From positions 18,362,325-18,426,324 of the forward strand of contig NC_074726.1 of NCBI RefSeq assembly GCF_947242115.1: DNA of 64,000 nt. Reading direction: 5' to 3'. The translations under genes were made by a program, and so were the position numbers. The notes below the pieces were generated by a model that saw nothing but the letters and a program-made list of their open reading frames with translations, made no database searches and was not told where the DNA came from. This stretch comes from Biomphalaria glabrata. Lineage: Eukaryota > Mollusca > Gastropoda > Planorbidae. Shown in pieces: positions 63,776-64,000 of this stretch (positions are counted from its first letter, which is position 1; the number at the start of each line of letters is the position of its first letter).

Positions 63776-64000
63776 AGCTGTGGCTGCACTTTATATTTAT
63801 GCTTAGTAAATGACGGTTGCACCTAGAGAGTCTTTAAAACTTTGTCTTAAATGCACCCCTCCATGAGCTTCCTGCCATGTCAGTTTACTTTAAAGTATAA
63901 GTTTAAGCATACAGTCAAAGTCATATTTAAGAATACAGTCACCTCCCATACGCAACAGCCCAATCACAGACGTTTAGTAATGGAAATCTATTTACATTTT

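Overview
This is eukaryotic DNA: genes are split into short exons with GT/AG borders, about 70% of the window is intron or intergenic, and it is packed with minisatellites, hAT transposons, LINE pieces and tRNA-like SINEs. The repeat types (ZMYM-like hAT, CAGGGGTTCTCAACC-type MITE, a SINE ending in GCGCTATATAAAAGC) fit a lophotrochozoan invertebrate. A gastropod mollusc is my best guess, but this is inference and not proven here.

The main content is a head-to-tail cluster of three paralogous genes, all on the minus strand. Gene C is at 56723-63372 and its 5' exons lie beyond the right edge. Gene A is complete at 26011-50714 (8 exons, 401 aa). Gene B is complete at 13994-23907 (8 exons, 373 aa). 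I rebuilt them exon by exon; every border has GT/AG, the phases are identical (2-1-1-2-1-1-0) and every join stays in frame. Each protein has a signal peptide, an eight-cysteine N-terminal module (exons 1-3), a Thr-rich mucin-like linker (exon 3), an activation-site-like K/R-(V/I)LNG and a trypsin/chymotrypsin-fold (S1) domain (exons 4-8). None has a full catalytic triad. The His57 position is Ile, Ser or Ile in A, B and C. B also has GDAG for GDSG, and C also has Gly at the Asp102 position. They look like secreted, non-proteolytic serine protease homologues.

Layout: 1-11340 is one 36-37 bp satellite with higher-order duplications (shifts of 4430 and 2013 bp). 11341-13993 holds a LINE scrap, short arrays and AT-rich DNA. 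13994-23907 is gene B, with introns filled by 31, 39, 55, 24 and 41 bp arrays. 23908-26010 is intergenic and contains a SINE-like repeat. 26011-50714 is gene A. Its introns hold two inverted arrays of one 24 bp unit, a hAT element with perfect 8 bp target duplications and a second hAT-like element nested in it, a LINE relic, a hAT MITE, a GTF2IRD2-like hAT relic, arrays of 22-44 bp, a tRNA-derived SINE and a solo LTR inserted in a 26 bp array. 50715-56722 is intergenic, with an OTU-like fragment, 52 and 59 bp arrays and LINE scraps. 56723-64000 is gene C, with a 5'-truncated LINE in one intron, a 30 bp array next to exon 6 and a 60 bp perfect inverted repeat.

Coding exons are well conserved between paralogues, while almost every intron carries its own unrelated tandem array, often starting within tens of bases of a splice site. 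In gene B the array upstream of exon 4 consists of about 24 copies of the intron-exon junction itself.
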